Source of the DNA: Acidobacteriota bacterium
Lineage (GTDB): Bacteria > Acidobacteriota > Thermoanaerobaculia > Multivoradales > Multivoraceae
Reading direction: 5' to 3'
Assembly (NCBI GenBank): GCA_028875725.1
Contig: JAPPCR010000023.1
Coordinates: 186,001-250,000, forward strand
Length of the DNA stretch: 64,000 nucleotides
Part shown: positions 27,868 to 36,837 of the stretch, piece by piece
How positions within the stretch are numbered: position 1 is the stretch's first letter
Layout: each line of letters opens with the position of its first letter
The notes under the pieces: model-generated
Told to the model about the DNA's origin: nothing
The model's database searches: none
Seen by the model: only the letters and a program-made list of their open reading frames with translations
Program-made: the position numbers and the translations under genes

Positions 27868-27890
27868 GGGTGGCGCGAATCGCGCCACCC
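27868..27890. repeat. Perfect 10-bp hairpin with 3-base loop inside the element
   Basis: GGGTGGCGCG (27868-27877) pairs with CGCGCCACCC (27881-27890) around AAT. With the hairpin at 27831 it makes the left part of the element strongly structured; either could end transcription of the lipoprotein gene. Confidence 0.6.
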
Positions 27891-28118
27891 GGGTCCGCGC
27901 TTTCTTGGATGAGGGGAAGCTGGCGCTCACTTCACTCCGCTCGCTTCGGTTCGACCTGGGTTTCCGAAGCGATCTCGGGAGGCGCTCGCTTCGAGCCCGC
28001 TGGGACCCTCCCCCCTCGGACCCGGTGCGGGCTGGACGGCGTCGAGCTGCCTTCGGACTCGGCCCAAGCCGCAACTCGGCGTTTCCAGAGTTGATGGGCC
28101 AGTGCGATACTGCGGCGG

Positions 28119-30497
28119 ATGCGGCCACGAAAAGGTCAAAAGGAAGCGACCTCTCGGACTGGGCATCGCTTCAGCAGGCGCGGGTTACTCGCACTTCTGG
28201 CAGCGGTGGTGTCCCTTCCCAGAAGGACCGGACGTGCCGCGGCGGCTCAGCAAGAGGAGGACGGGAGCAACTCAGGCACCCGGGTCGATCGGTGGCATCG
28301 GACCAATGACCGGGTGTGGCTCGGGGAATCGTTCTGGGCCAATCCGATGGAGGACTGGCGGGTCGAGGACGGAACGGCGGAGGTGCAGACGGGCGGCGGT
28401 GACCGGAACATTCACCTGATCACGCATCGATTGACGGGCAGCGAAGGGTGGTTTCGGATGTCGGTCCGTTGCCGGCGGGTGGAAGGGGGCGAACGGGACG
28501 GTGGCGTGGGGTTCCGGATCGGTGTTCGCAACCGGATCGACGATCATCGGAGCAACTGCTTTGCTCGTGGTGTGGGCGTCGACGCCGGGCTGGTCGACAG
28601 TCGGCTGGTGCTTGGAGGAGCGAACGAGGAGGCGGTCGACGGCGACGCAGCCGCAGCTGAAGGGATCGTCCTGGTTCTTGAAGGCAGAGCCGAGGGCCGA
28701 GACTGTGAGCTCAGCCTGAGGGCTCGGACAGCCTCCGGAGCCGAGTTGGGAAGCCTCACTCACACCGTGCCCGCCGCGGACATCACCGGCAACGTCGCGA
28801 TCGTCAGCAACTTCGACCGGGAGATCCCGAAGGGCGAGGGCGCCCGTTACCGGTTCAGCGAGTGGACGGTGGACGGGGATGCCTTCGAGGTCAACGAGGA
28901 CCGCCGTTTCGGGCCGATCCTGTGGTCGATGTACTCGCTTAGCGACTCCCGCGGCGACGAGGGGTTCGTCGTCAAGCTGACGGCGCTGCTGCCGCCGCTG
29001 GGCGCCGACGACGACCGGCGAGTCCAGCTGCTCACGGAGCAGGACGGGGAATGGCGGTTCCACGGCTCTGCCGAGCTCGACCCGGACGCCTGGACGGCGA
29101 CGTTCCGCCTGTCCAACTGGAACGAGGGTGTGTCGGCCCCGTTCCGGGTCGTCTACCGGGAGCAGCACACGGACGGCGGCGAGACGGAGCACGAGTGGCG
29201 GGGCACGATCCGGGCAAACCCCGCCGGCCGGCCGCTGCGGCTGGTGGGCCTCACCTGCCAGAACGACTACTCGTTCCCCTACGCTCCGGTCGCGGACCAC
29301 GTCCTGGCTCGCGACCCCGACCTGCTCTTCTTCTCCGGCGACCAGCTATACGAGAACCACGGCGGCTACGGCCTGATCCGGGAGCCCGCGGAGCCCGCGA
29401 TCCTCAACTATCTGCGCAAGTACTACGAATTCGGCTGGGCGTTCAGGGAAACGATGCGGGGCCGACCGACGTTATGTATTCCGGATGACCATGACGTGTT
29501 CCAGGGAAACATCTGGGGGGAGGGCGGCAAGGCGATGGACACCGGCCGGGGCACTTCCTCGCTCGGCGGCTACCGGGAGCCGGCGCGGATGGTCAACGTC
29601 GTTCACCGCACGAACGCGTCGCACCACCCGGACCCGTTCGACCCGGCGCCGGTCGAGCAGGACATCAGCGTCTACTACGGCGACATGGTCTACGGCGGCG
29701 TGGGGTTCGCGATCCTCGCCGATCGGCAGTTCAAGAGCGGACCGGAGCACGTGGACACCGGGTCCGGCCGGGCCGACCACGTGCTCGACGACAGCGTCGA
29801 CACGTCGAGCCTCGACGAACCCGGCCTCGCCCTGCTCGGCGAGCGGCAGGAAGCGTTCCTGGAGCGCTGGGCAGGCGACATGCGCGGGCACAAGATGAAA
29901 GTGCTGCTCAGCCAGACGGTGTTCGCCGGCGTCGCCACGCATCACGGTGGCTACGACGACTACCTGATCGCGGATCTCGACTGCGGCGGCTGGCCGCAGA
30001 CACCGCGCAACCGCCTTGTCCGCATCCTTCGGAAGGCGAAGTGCCTCCACGTCTGCGGCGACCAGCACCTGCCGTCCCTCGTCCAGTACGGCGCCGATGC
30101 GCAGCGCGACGGCTGCTGGGCCTTCTGCACGCCGGCGATCAGCGCCGGCTACCCACGCTGGTGGCGGCCCGACGAAGTCGGAACGCCTCACCGCAACCGG
30201 CCCCGCCACGGACTTGCGCACACCGGCGAGTTCAGCGATCCCTTTGGCAACCACGTCTACGTCTACGCGGTCGGGAATCCGGAGGTCGGCACCGCGTCCG
30301 ACCCGTACGAGCGGGCCCACCAGAAGAGCAGCGGCTTCGGCCTGGTCACGGTCGACACGGAGGCGAAGACCTACCGGATCGAGGCATTCCGCTTTCTGAG
30401 CACGGCCGACAGCGCGGACGGCGAGAACGCCCAGTTCCCCGGCTGGCCGGTCACCCTGCACCAGGACGAGAACGCAGGCGAGAACCGGATCGGCTGA
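28119..30497 (+). CDS. PhoD-like alkaline phosphatase/phosphodiesterase, Tat-exported
   Basis: A 792-residue protein with a twin-arginine signal ([14 protein letters not shown], Arg20-Arg21). A beta-sandwich N-terminal part runs to about residue 330. The metallophosphoesterase core has [14 protein letters not shown] (about 405-418), [18 protein letters not shown] (about 450) and [10 protein letters not shown]. These Asp, His and Asn residues bind the metal pair in PhoD. PhoD enzymes use Ca2+ and Fe3+ and are exported folded, matching the Tat signal. The protein is longer than typical PhoD because of the N-terminal region, which may bind a polymer or membrane. The start has no strong ribosome site. 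The next gene begins three bases after its stop. Confidence 0.87.
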   Translation: MRPRKGQKEATSRTGHRFSRRGLLALLAAVVSLPRRTGRAAAAQQEEDGSNSGTRVDRWHRTNDRVWLGESFWANPMEDWRVEDGTAEVQTGGGDRNIHLITHRLTGSEGWFRMSVRCRRVEGGERDGGVGFRIGVRNRIDDHRSNCFARGVGVDAGLVDSRLVLGGANEEAVDGDAAAAEGIVLVLEGRAEGRDCELSLRARTASGAELGSLTHTVPAADITGNVAIVSNFDREIPKGEGARYRFSEWTVDGDAFEVNEDRRFGPILWSMYSLSDSRGDEGFVVKLTALLPPLGADDDRRVQLLTEQDGEWRFHGSAELDPDAWTATFRLSNWNEGVSAPFRVVYREQHTDGGETEHEWRGTIRANPAGRPLRLVGLTCQNDYSFPYAPVADHVLARDPDLLFFSGDQLYENHGGYGLIREPAEPAILNYLRKYYEFGWAFRETMRGRPTLCIPDDHDVFQGNIWGEGGKAMDTGRGTSSLGGYREPARMVNVVHRTNASHHPDPFDPAPVEQDISVYYGDMVYGGVGFAILADRQFKSGPEHVDTGSGRADHVLDDSVDTSSLDEPGLALLGERQEAFLERWAGDMRGHKMKVLLSQTVFAGVATHHGGYDDYLIADLDCGGWPQTPRNRLVRILRKAKCLHVCGDQHLPSLVQYGADAQRDGCWAFCTPAISAGYPRWWRPDEVGTPHRNRPRHGLAHTGEFSDPFGNHVYVYAVGNPEVGTASDPYERAHQKSSGFGLVTVDTEAKTYRIEAFRFLSTADSADGENAQFPGWPVTLHQDENAGENRIG

Positions 30498-30500
30498 GGC

Positions 30501-32828
30501 ATGCGATTACTCTCGCGCGGCACGGCGCGCATGCGCCTTGCGATCTGCCTGCTCGCCATCGGCCTCCTTGCGGCTCAAGCCGTCGAAGCACGCCAGGATT
30601 CCGAACCCGCGCCCGGCTCGCCCGCGTCGCTGACGGAGCCGCTGAACCTTCCCCCCTCCTTCGACGGCCCAGCTCCTCCCGTGCCGCCGGCCGTGATGAA
30701 CCGGGACGACTCGGGCAAGACCACGGTCCGGGCCGTTCGCCTCGCCACTCCGCTTCGGATCGACGGCCGGCTCGACGAGGCTCTCTACAACGCCGTGCCG
30801 CCGATTTCGGACTTCCTTCAGGTCGAACCGCGGCCGGGGGAGCCGGCCACCGACAGGACGGATGTCTGGATCACGTTCGACGAAACCACGGTCTTCGTGT
30901 CGCTCCGCTGCTGGCAGGACCCCGACCGGATCGCGGCCAACGACATGAGACGCGACTCGTACAGCGAGGACGACTACTTCGATATCGCTCTCGACACGTT
31001 CCACGACGGTCGCAACGCCGTCGTCTTCACCGTCTACGCCTCGGGCGGCCGCTTCGACGCCCAGATCACCGACGAGCGCCAGATGAACGTCGACTGGAAT
31101 CCGGTCTGGGATCTCAGAACGGGCAGGTTCGAGGGCGGTTGGACGGCCGAAGCCGCGATCCCGTTCAGGTCACTCAGGTATCGGCCCGGCCGCGCGCAGA
31201 TCTGGGGCGTCAACCTGCAGCGCTACACGCAGTGGAAGAACGAGAGCTCGACCCTGAACCGCATCCCGGTGGCGCTCGGCTCGATGGGCATCATGCAGAT
31301 GTCGCTGGCCGGACCCCTGGTTGGGCTGGAAGCCCCGCCGGCCTCGAGGAACCTGGAGTTCAAGCCCTATCTGGTGGCCGACATGGTGAGCGACCGCCTG
31401 GCGAACCCGGAGATCTCGAACGACGTAAGCGCCGAGGCCGGCATCGACATCAAGTACGGAGTCAGCCAGAACCTCACGGCCGACTTCACGTACAACACCG
31501 ACTTCGCCCAGGTCGAGGCCGACCAGCAGCAGGTCGATCTGACGCGCTTCAGCCTCTTCTTCCCCGAGAAGCGGGACTTCTTCCTCGAGAACCAGGGGAC
31601 CTTCGGCTTTGGCGGAGCCCGGGCCGGCGGATTCGGGGGGCCAGACGACACGCCGTCCCTGTTCTACAGCCGCCGCATCGGCCTCCAGGACGGGCGCGCG
31701 ATCCCGATCGAAGGCGGCGCCCGTCTGACCGGACGGACGGGTCGCTACACGCTCGGGCTGCTGAACATTCAGGCGGACGACGAACCGTTGTCGGGCGCCA
31801 TGGCGACGAACTTCGGCGTCATGCGGCTCAAGCGGGACATCCTGCGCCGCAGCAGCGTCGGCGTCATCTACACGCGCCGATCCATCGACCAGAGCGGCGC
31901 CGGGCGCAACGAAGCCTATGGCGTCGACGGAACGTTCGCCTTCTTCGACAACCTCACGTTCAACACCTACTGGGCCGAAACGAGCACACTGGGGCTCACC
32001 GACGACGAGGCCAGCTATCGCCTGCAGATGGACTACAACGGCGACCGCTACGGAGTCCAGCTCGAGCGGCTGCGGGTTGGCGGCAACTTCAACCCGGGCA
32101 TCGGCTTCGTCCGCCGCCACGACATGCGCCGTTCCTTCGGCGAGTTCCGGTTCAGCCCGCGCCCGGCCGACAGCAAGCTGGTCCGCAAGTACTCCTGGAC
32201 CGGGTCGATGGCCTACATCGAGAACGGCGCCGGCCTGGTCGAGACGCGCGAGGCCGAGGCCGAGTTCGGCATCGAGTTCCACAGCGGGGACGAGATCGAA
32301 CTGACGTATGTGCGGAGCTACGAGTTCCTCCCGCATCCGTTCCCCATCGCCTCGGACATCACGCTCGGTGTCGGCGGCTACGACTTCGACTACGTGCAGG
32401 CCCAACTGCAACTGGGCCAGCAGCGGCGGATCTCGGGCGGGTTCTTCCTCGAGTACGGCGACTTCTACAGCGGCCGGAAGACGTCCTTCGGCTGGGGCTG
32501 GGGGCGCCTGAGTCTGAGCTCGCAGTTCCTGCTCGAACCCGGCATCTCGTTCAACCGCGTGGAGTTGCCGCAGGGCGACTTCGACGTGGAGCTCGTCGAC
32601 GTGCGCGCGATCTACACGGTGAACCCGCGCATGTTCGTGAGCGCGCTGTTTCAGTACGACTCCGAAAGCCGGGGACTCGCCGCGAACGTGCGGCTCCGCT
32701 GGGAGTACACGCCCGGCAGCGAGCTCTTCGTCGTCTACAACGAACAGCGCGACACGCTGACGTCGGGCTTCCCCGGGCTCAACGACAGCGCGCTGATCGT
32801 GAAGGTCACGCGGCTGTTCCAGTTGTAA
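30501..32828 (+). CDS. DUF5916 outer-membrane protein with CBM9-like domain
   Basis: A 775-residue protein. Residues 1-30 are a signal peptide (LAIGLLAAQAVEA). Residues about 70-260 resemble family-9 carbohydrate-binding modules (RIDGRLDEALYNAVPPISDF, FDIALDTFHDGRNAVVF). The remainder is a DUF5916 beta-barrel: the typical block FSLFFPEKRDFFLENQGTFG, then alternating aromatic strands, ending in KVTRLFQL. It is predicted to sit in the outer membrane with the binding module in the periplasm or at the surface. Function is not established for the family. It follows the PhoD-like gene by three bases, so they probably act together, perhaps in taking up organic phosphate or glycans. Confidence 0.85.
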   Translation: MRLLSRGTARMRLAICLLAIGLLAAQAVEARQDSEPAPGSPASLTEPLNLPPSFDGPAPPVPPAVMNRDDSGKTTVRAVRLATPLRIDGRLDEALYNAVPPISDFLQVEPRPGEPATDRTDVWITFDETTVFVSLRCWQDPDRIAANDMRRDSYSEDDYFDIALDTFHDGRNAVVFTVYASGGRFDAQITDERQMNVDWNPVWDLRTGRFEGGWTAEAAIPFRSLRYRPGRAQIWGVNLQRYTQWKNESSTLNRIPVALGSMGIMQMSLAGPLVGLEAPPASRNLEFKPYLVADMVSDRLANPEISNDVSAEAGIDIKYGVSQNLTADFTYNTDFAQVEADQQQVDLTRFSLFFPEKRDFFLENQGTFGFGGARAGGFGGPDDTPSLFYSRRIGLQDGRAIPIEGGARLTGRTGRYTLGLLNIQADDEPLSGAMATNFGVMRLKRDILRRSSVGVIYTRRSIDQSGAGRNEAYGVDGTFAFFDNLTFNTYWAETSTLGLTDDEASYRLQMDYNGDRYGVQLERLRVGGNFNPGIGFVRRHDMRRSFGEFRFSPRPADSKLVRKYSWTGSMAYIENGAGLVETREAEAEFGIEFHSGDEIELTYVRSYEFLPHPFPIASDITLGVGGYDFDYVQAQLQLGQQRRISGGFFLEYGDFYSGRKTSFGWGWGRLSLSSQFLLEPGISFNRVELPQGDFDVELVDVRAIYTVNPRMFVSALFQYDSESRGLAANVRLRWEYTPGSELFVVYNEQRDTLTSGFPGLNDSALIVKVTRLFQL

Positions 32829-32872
32829 CCACAGGACACCAGGAGCCGGCCAGCGGGCCGGCGCACCCGGTC

Positions 32873-34471
32873 CTAGCGGGACATCAGCACGACCAGCCGA
32901 TGAGGCTCCGTCGTCGACGTGTGGTGCATCAGGACATCCTGCTTGCCGTCCTGGTTCAGGTCGGTCAACCAGGTGTACTCCTCGTCTTCGGGCACCGGGA
33001 TCGCGAACCGCTGAGGCTTCTTGGCGAGCAACCCCGGCCCCGGCACGCCGAGATGGACGTGCAGCATCTTCCGGTTCCTCGCAATCAGGACGTCGGAGCG
33101 CCCGTCGCCGTTCACGTCTCCCATCCGGACCGCCGGCCAGAACGCCTTCTCGCCGCTCTTCCTGGGGGTTCTGGGCCTGATCTGGCGTACCGCGTTCGGA
33201 CGTTCGCTGTAGCGGCCGTCCTCCATGCGGAACATCTCGAGATCGAACGATCCGGCACCGGTCAGAATCGACATGACGAGCACCCTGATCGCCGAGAAGA
33301 CCGTCGGCTCGAAGGCCGTCACGACCACATCGACCTGGCCGTCCCGATCGAAATCGTGCCGGTCGATTCCGGAGATGATGCCCTCGGACTCGACCACCGC
33401 GCCCGGTTCCGGTGAGAACTCCACGCTTCCACTTGGGCCGGGAGCGCCGAAGTACGCCTCGTAGGAGGAGTGCATCTTCCACAAGCTAGCGCCCTTCAGT
33501 TCGAACACCACCAGGTCGGTGACACCGTCTCCGTCCATGTCGGTCAGCGAGTGCAGCACTCTGCCCCTGCTCTCGCCCTCGGGCATGTGATCGCGACGCC
33601 GGCTGCGTATCCCCGCCGGTGCGGCGAGCGAAGCGATCTGGTCGGAGTCGAACGCGATCCCGGTCGTGAACGTGCGGGCCTCGGGGGAGAAGAGTTCGTC
33701 TTCGGTCTGGAGATGCACCTCGAAGTGGCCGTCGTTCCAGAACACGAGGTCGCTTCGGCCATCCAGGTCGTAGTCCATCTCGTGGATGCGACCGCCCTCG
33801 TCCCAGGGCGTGTAGCGGTATCCGTCGGCCCCGTAGACGCGGTTCAGCCCGGCAGCGGGGCCAATCGTCAGCGGCTCCGAGAATCCACCGCCGCTGGTCT
33901 GAACGAAGACGTGAAAGCCCTGACCGTGGGGCACCACGAGATCGTCGCGGCCGTCCGCGTTCAGGTCGCGCGTGATGTCCACATGGAGCACTTCCGGACG
34001 TGGCGACGTCCTGAAGTCCGAGGTCACAGCGGCGAGTTCGTGTTCCGTCCCGGACGCCGGGTCGAACCAGGTCAGCCGGCCGCCGCCGTAGGCAATCAGG
34101 CGGTCTCGACCGTCGATGTTCGCGACGTCCACGAACGACACGTCGCGGCGCAGGGTGGCCTCGACCGCCGGCGACCAGTCGCCGTCCAGGAAGCTGAAGA
34201 TGCGCAGCCGGCGGTCGCCGTCGCCGTCGATGTGCAGAGCGGCCAGGTTTGCAACCGGGCCCCCCAGGAGGAACCCGGTCAACACGGTCAGGCGTTCGGC
34301 GGCGCCGACGACGACCTCGTGACGCTCCGGGACGAACGCCGGCACCGGCTCCGAAGCCGCGTGCCCAAGGGCAGGCATCACGCATCCAGAAAGGCAGATC
34401 CTCAAAGCCAGCCACGAGATCCGGCTCGATCGATAGTGCTTGCCGCCTCCGCTATTCGGTCTCTTCTTCAC
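32873..34471 (-). CDS. Secreted FG-GAP/VCBS repeat protein (paralog A)
   Basis: A 532-residue protein. Its N-terminal hydrophobic stretch (ISWLALRICLSGCVMPALGH) is a signal peptide, possibly a lipoprotein one. The rest is a seven-bladed-type propeller with calcium-loop repeats: DLNADGRDDLVV, DYDLDGRSDLVF, DMDGDGVTDLVV, DFDRDGQVDVVV, DVNGDGRSDVLI and DLNQDGKQDVLM. The end reads HHTSTTEPHRLVVLMSR, almost the same in its two paralogs. FG-GAP propellers usually bind proteins or glycans outside the cell. The GTG at 34471 has AGGAG seven bases upstream. Its promoter overlaps twin palindromes shared with the divergent TetR gene, so it is very likely TetR-controlled. Confidence 0.87.
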   Translation of the reverse strand: MKKRPNSGGGKHYRSSRISWLALRICLSGCVMPALGHAASEPVPAFVPERHEVVVGAAERLTVLTGFLLGGPVANLAALHIDGDGDRRLRIFSFLDGDWSPAVEATLRRDVSFVDVANIDGRDRLIAYGGGRLTWFDPASGTEHELAAVTSDFRTSPRPEVLHVDITRDLNADGRDDLVVPHGQGFHVFVQTSGGGFSEPLTIGPAAGLNRVYGADGYRYTPWDEGGRIHEMDYDLDGRSDLVFWNDGHFEVHLQTEDELFSPEARTFTTGIAFDSDQIASLAAPAGIRSRRRDHMPEGESRGRVLHSLTDMDGDGVTDLVVFELKGASLWKMHSSYEAYFGAPGPSGSVEFSPEPGAVVESEGIISGIDRHDFDRDGQVDVVVTAFEPTVFSAIRVLVMSILTGAGSFDLEMFRMEDGRYSERPNAVRQIRPRTPRKSGEKAFWPAVRMGDVNGDGRSDVLIARNRKMLHVHLGVPGPGLLAKKPQRFAIPVPEDEEYTWLTDLNQDGKQDVLMHHTSTTEPHRLVVLMSR

Positions 34472-34492
34472 GATGCTCTCCTTCCCTGGAGA

Positions 34493-34511
34493 ATGTTGAC
34501 TGAGTCAACAT
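34493..34511. promoter_or_regulatory. Operator palindrome 1 (TetR type)
   Basis: ATGTTGACT-G-AGTCAACAT, a perfect 9+1+9 palindrome centred at 34502. It covers the -10 of the minus-strand promoter, so a bound dimer would block transcription. Confidence 0.75.
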
Positions 34512-34535
34512 ACACCGCTCTGTTGACAATGTCAA
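34507..34535 (-). promoter_or_regulatory. Promoter of FG-GAP paralog A
   Basis: On the minus strand, -35 TTGACA (34535-34530) and -10 TATGTT (34512-34507) are separated by exactly 17 bases. The -35 lies in one palindrome and the -10 in the other. The expected start of transcription is near 34500, about 30 bases before the GTG. Confidence 0.7.
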
Positions 34536-34537
34536 CA
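34521..34537. promoter_or_regulatory. Operator palindrome 2 (TetR type)
   Basis: TGTTGACA-A-TGTCAACA, a perfect 8+1+8 palindrome centred at 34529, 27 bases from palindrome 1. It covers the -35 of the minus-strand promoter and lies 23 bases before the TetR start, so autoregulation is likely. Confidence 0.75.
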
Positions 34538-34559
34538 TCCGTCTTGGCCATAATCGGCC

Positions 34560-35174
34560 ATGGCCGAGCGAGTACACGCCTACCATCACGGAGATCTCCG
34601 AACCGCCCTCGTCGAAGAAGCCGCCGCCATGATCTCGGAGGGTGGCGCCGCCAGCGTAACGATGAGGGCGATAGGCAGCCGCCTCGGTGTATCGCGGGGA
34701 GCGCCCTACCGCCACTTCCCCGACAAGACGGCCCTCCTGGTCGCGGTCGCGGTCGCGGGGTTCAAGCGTCTCAACCGGCGCCTGGGGTCGGGCGACGCAG
34801 AAGCCTCTTCATCCAGCGTCGAGCGACTCCGGCGCATGGGCGAGCAGTACGTGCGCTTCGCCCTGGAGCATCCGGCGCACTATCGCCTGATGTACGGCAA
34901 GGAGGCCCTTGAGCGCCAGGATCAACCGGAACTGCGAAAGGCGGCCGGAGCTCTGCTCGAGAACCTGGTCGATGTGATCCGGGTCCACCAGCAGAGCGGC
35001 GAGATCGAGACAGCGGATCCGCGAGCACAAGCCTACGTCGCATGGAGCGCGGTCCACGGTCTGGCGTCGCTCTTGATCGAAAGGCAGATCGACCCCAACG
35101 TCGACGTGGACGACCTGATCCGGCAAACCACCCAGACGATCCTGGACGGGATGCGAGGTCGCAGCCCGGACTAG
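34560..35174 (+). CDS. TetR/AcrR-family transcriptional regulator
   Basis: A 204-residue regulator. The N-terminal helix-turn-helix (VTMRAIGSRLGVSRGAPYRH, about residues 27-46) is standard for TetR. The C-terminal part (VRFALEHPAHYRLMYGKEAL) resembles the TetR_C_33-type ligand domain. It is divergent from paralog A and convergent with paralog B, and the space before it carries two perfect palindromes. I infer that it represses itself and the FG-GAP genes, with an unknown inducer. There is no ribosome site before its ATG. A CATAAT at 34549-34554 would place transcription start at the ATG itself, so the message may be leaderless. Confidence 0.9.
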   Translation: MAERVHAYHHGDLRTALVEEAAAMISEGGAASVTMRAIGSRLGVSRGAPYRHFPDKTALLVAVAVAGFKRLNRRLGSGDAEASSSSVERLRRMGEQYVRFALEHPAHYRLMYGKEALERQDQPELRKAAGALLENLVDVIRVHQQSGEIETADPRAQAYVAWSAVHGLASLLIERQIDPNVDVDDLIRQTTQTILDGMRGRSPD

Positions 35175-35199
35175 CTATGGCCAGAGTCCGCCGGCGGGC

Positions 35200-36837
35200 T
35201 CAACGGGCGATCAGCATCGTCACCCGATGGGGCTCCGTCGTCGACGCGTGATGCATGAGCAGATCCTGCTTGCCGTCCCTGTTGAGGTCCACGAGCCAGG
35301 TGTACTCCTCGTCGTTGGGGATGGCGACCGCAACCCTCTGAGGCTGCCGGGCGAACAGTTCGGGTCCCGGCACACCGGCGAAGACGAGCAGTTTCCGATG
35401 GGTTTCCTCTATCAGCAGGTCCGAGCGGCCGTCGCCGGTCACATCCCCGATCAGCAGGGTCGTGTTGAACGCGCGCAGGTGACGCTTCTGCGTCTTCCGT
35501 TCCTCGTGCGTGGCTCCTCGAAGCACGACGTCCAGCGGCACCCACCCGAGCTCCCTGACGCTGGGGTGGCCATCCAGTTGCATTCTGCGGATGGCGTTGG
35601 GTTCGTCGGAATGGAGGCCCTCCTTCATGGGATAGAACTCGAGATCCAGCCAGACGTCATCGCCCATGAACCCCTTGAGCCTCTTCCAGAGACTGCTCTC
35701 GAGGTACGCGACCTCGATCGTCGTGAACATCAGGTCGAGGTCGCCGTCGCCATCGAAGTCGCGCCGGTTCATCCCGAGCTGAATCCTGCCGTCCGACTGG
35801 AAGGTGAAGTCGACGTTCCGCGCGAACCGGGTTCCGCCGTCGGGTGCCCGCGCGCCGAGATACACCTCGCAGGTTGAACGCTTGCGCGAGATGCTCGCGC
35901 CTTCCAGCGAGAAAACCACGAGATCCCCGACACCGTCGCCGTTCAGGTCGGCTATCGAGTGAAGCACCCTCCCCGTCATGTCTCCGGTGGCGAGGGAGGA
36001 GAGTCCGTCGGAGTCGAATGTGACATCGGTCGTGAAGGTCTCGGCCTGGGAGAACAACCCGTCTTCATCCTGGAGATGAACCTCGAAGTGGTCCTCGTTC
36101 CAGAACACCAGGTCGCGGCGTCCGTCCAGGTCGTAGTCCATCTCGTGGACACGGCTTTCATCCCAGGGGTTGTACCGGTAGCCATCGGCCCCGTAGATCC
36201 TGCTCAAGTCAGCGGACCGGCCGATTGCCACCGGATCCGCGAACTCGCCGGCGCTCGTCTGGATGAACACGCTGAAGCCATCGACGCCCGGCACGACCAG
36301 GTCGTCTCGGCCGTCGCCATTCACGTCCCGACTGACGTCGACATGGGGGATCTCGCCGCTGCGAGGCGGGTTGAAGCTGGCAGTGACCGCGACCAGCGGG
36401 CGCTCAGTCGCCGATTCGGGATCGAACCAGTTCAGGCGTCCGGGATCGTAGGTGAGCAGCAGGTCACGTCCGCCGATGCTGGCCACGTCAACGAATCGCA
36501 CGTCGCGACCGAGTGCCGCCTCGGTATGCGGCGCCCAGGCGCTGTCTCCGAACTCGTAGATACGCAGACGGCGTTCGTCACCGTCGTCGATGTCCACGAC
36601 CGCAAGCTCCGCGCTTGAGCTCCCGAGTAGGAACCCCGTCAAGACGGTCTGACGTTTCGCGGAGCCGGTGACGACCTCGTACTGCGTGAAAGCGAACTCC
36701 GCGGCCAGCCCGGAAGTGGACTGCGCGGCGGCGGGACCCATGCTTCCCGACAGGAGTACTCCAAGCAACAGAATGGGCCACAGGCCTCGTCGACCCTGCA
36801 TCGCGCGGGCGCTAGCCGAAGTGCCGACTTCCTTCAC
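35200..36837 (-). CDS. Secreted FG-GAP/VCBS repeat protein (paralog B)
   Basis: A 545-residue protein with a signal peptide (LWPILLLGVLLSGSMGPAAA) and the same propeller layout as paralog A: DVNGDGRDDLVV, DYDLDGRRDLVF, DLNGDGVGDLVV, DFDGDGDLDLMF, DVTGDGRSDLLI, DLNRDGKQDLLM, ending HHASTTEPHRVTMLIAR. Its GTG start overlaps the stop of paralog C (GTGA), so it is translated from the same message and shares that promoter. A later ATG (residue 14) would also leave a full signal peptide. Its 3' end faces the TetR gene, 25 bases away. It differs most from the others between residues 330 and 430. Confidence 0.86.
   Translation of the reverse strand: MKEVGTSASARAMQGRRGLWPILLLGVLLSGSMGPAAAQSTSGLAAEFAFTQYEVVTGSAKRQTVLTGFLLGSSSAELAVVDIDDGDERRLRIYEFGDSAWAPHTEAALGRDVRFVDVASIGGRDLLLTYDPGRLNWFDPESATERPLVAVTASFNPPRSGEIPHVDVSRDVNGDGRDDLVVPGVDGFSVFIQTSAGEFADPVAIGRSADLSRIYGADGYRYNPWDESRVHEMDYDLDGRRDLVFWNEDHFEVHLQDEDGLFSQAETFTTDVTFDSDGLSSLATGDMTGRVLHSIADLNGDGVGDLVVFSLEGASISRKRSTCEVYLGARAPDGGTRFARNVDFTFQSDGRIQLGMNRRDFDGDGDLDLMFTTIEVAYLESSLWKRLKGFMGDDVWLDLEFYPMKEGLHSDEPNAIRRMQLDGHPSVRELGWVPLDVVLRGATHEERKTQKRHLRAFNTTLLIGDVTGDGRSDLLIEETHRKLLVFAGVPGPELFARQPQRVAVAIPNDEEYTWLVDLNRDGKQDLLMHHASTTEPHRVTMLIAR

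Larger units (their letters stand above)
27794..28023. repeat. 230-bp element bounded by a perfect 27-bp inverted repeat
   Basis: The left arm 27794-27820 (GGGTCCGAGGGGGGAGGG...) is the exact reverse complement of the right arm 27997-28023 (CCGCTGGGACCCTCCCCC...). Outside the arms the match continues imperfectly (CCCGC on the left, GCGGG on the right). Inside are two further perfect hairpins, then a stretch with repeated CTCGCTTCG words. No target-site duplication or transposase is seen. Candidates are a MITE, a REP/BIME-type repeat or a structured RNA. Confidence 0.7.
27738..28118. other. Intergenic region holding a repeat element
   Basis: This is the one gene-free stretch over 300 bases. 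It contains the compound inverted repeat 27794-28023 and two inner hairpins, each entered separately. No reading frame here resembles a protein. The remaining ~95 bases before the PhoD-like gene probably hold its promoter, but I see no convincing -35/-10 pair. Confidence 0.6.
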
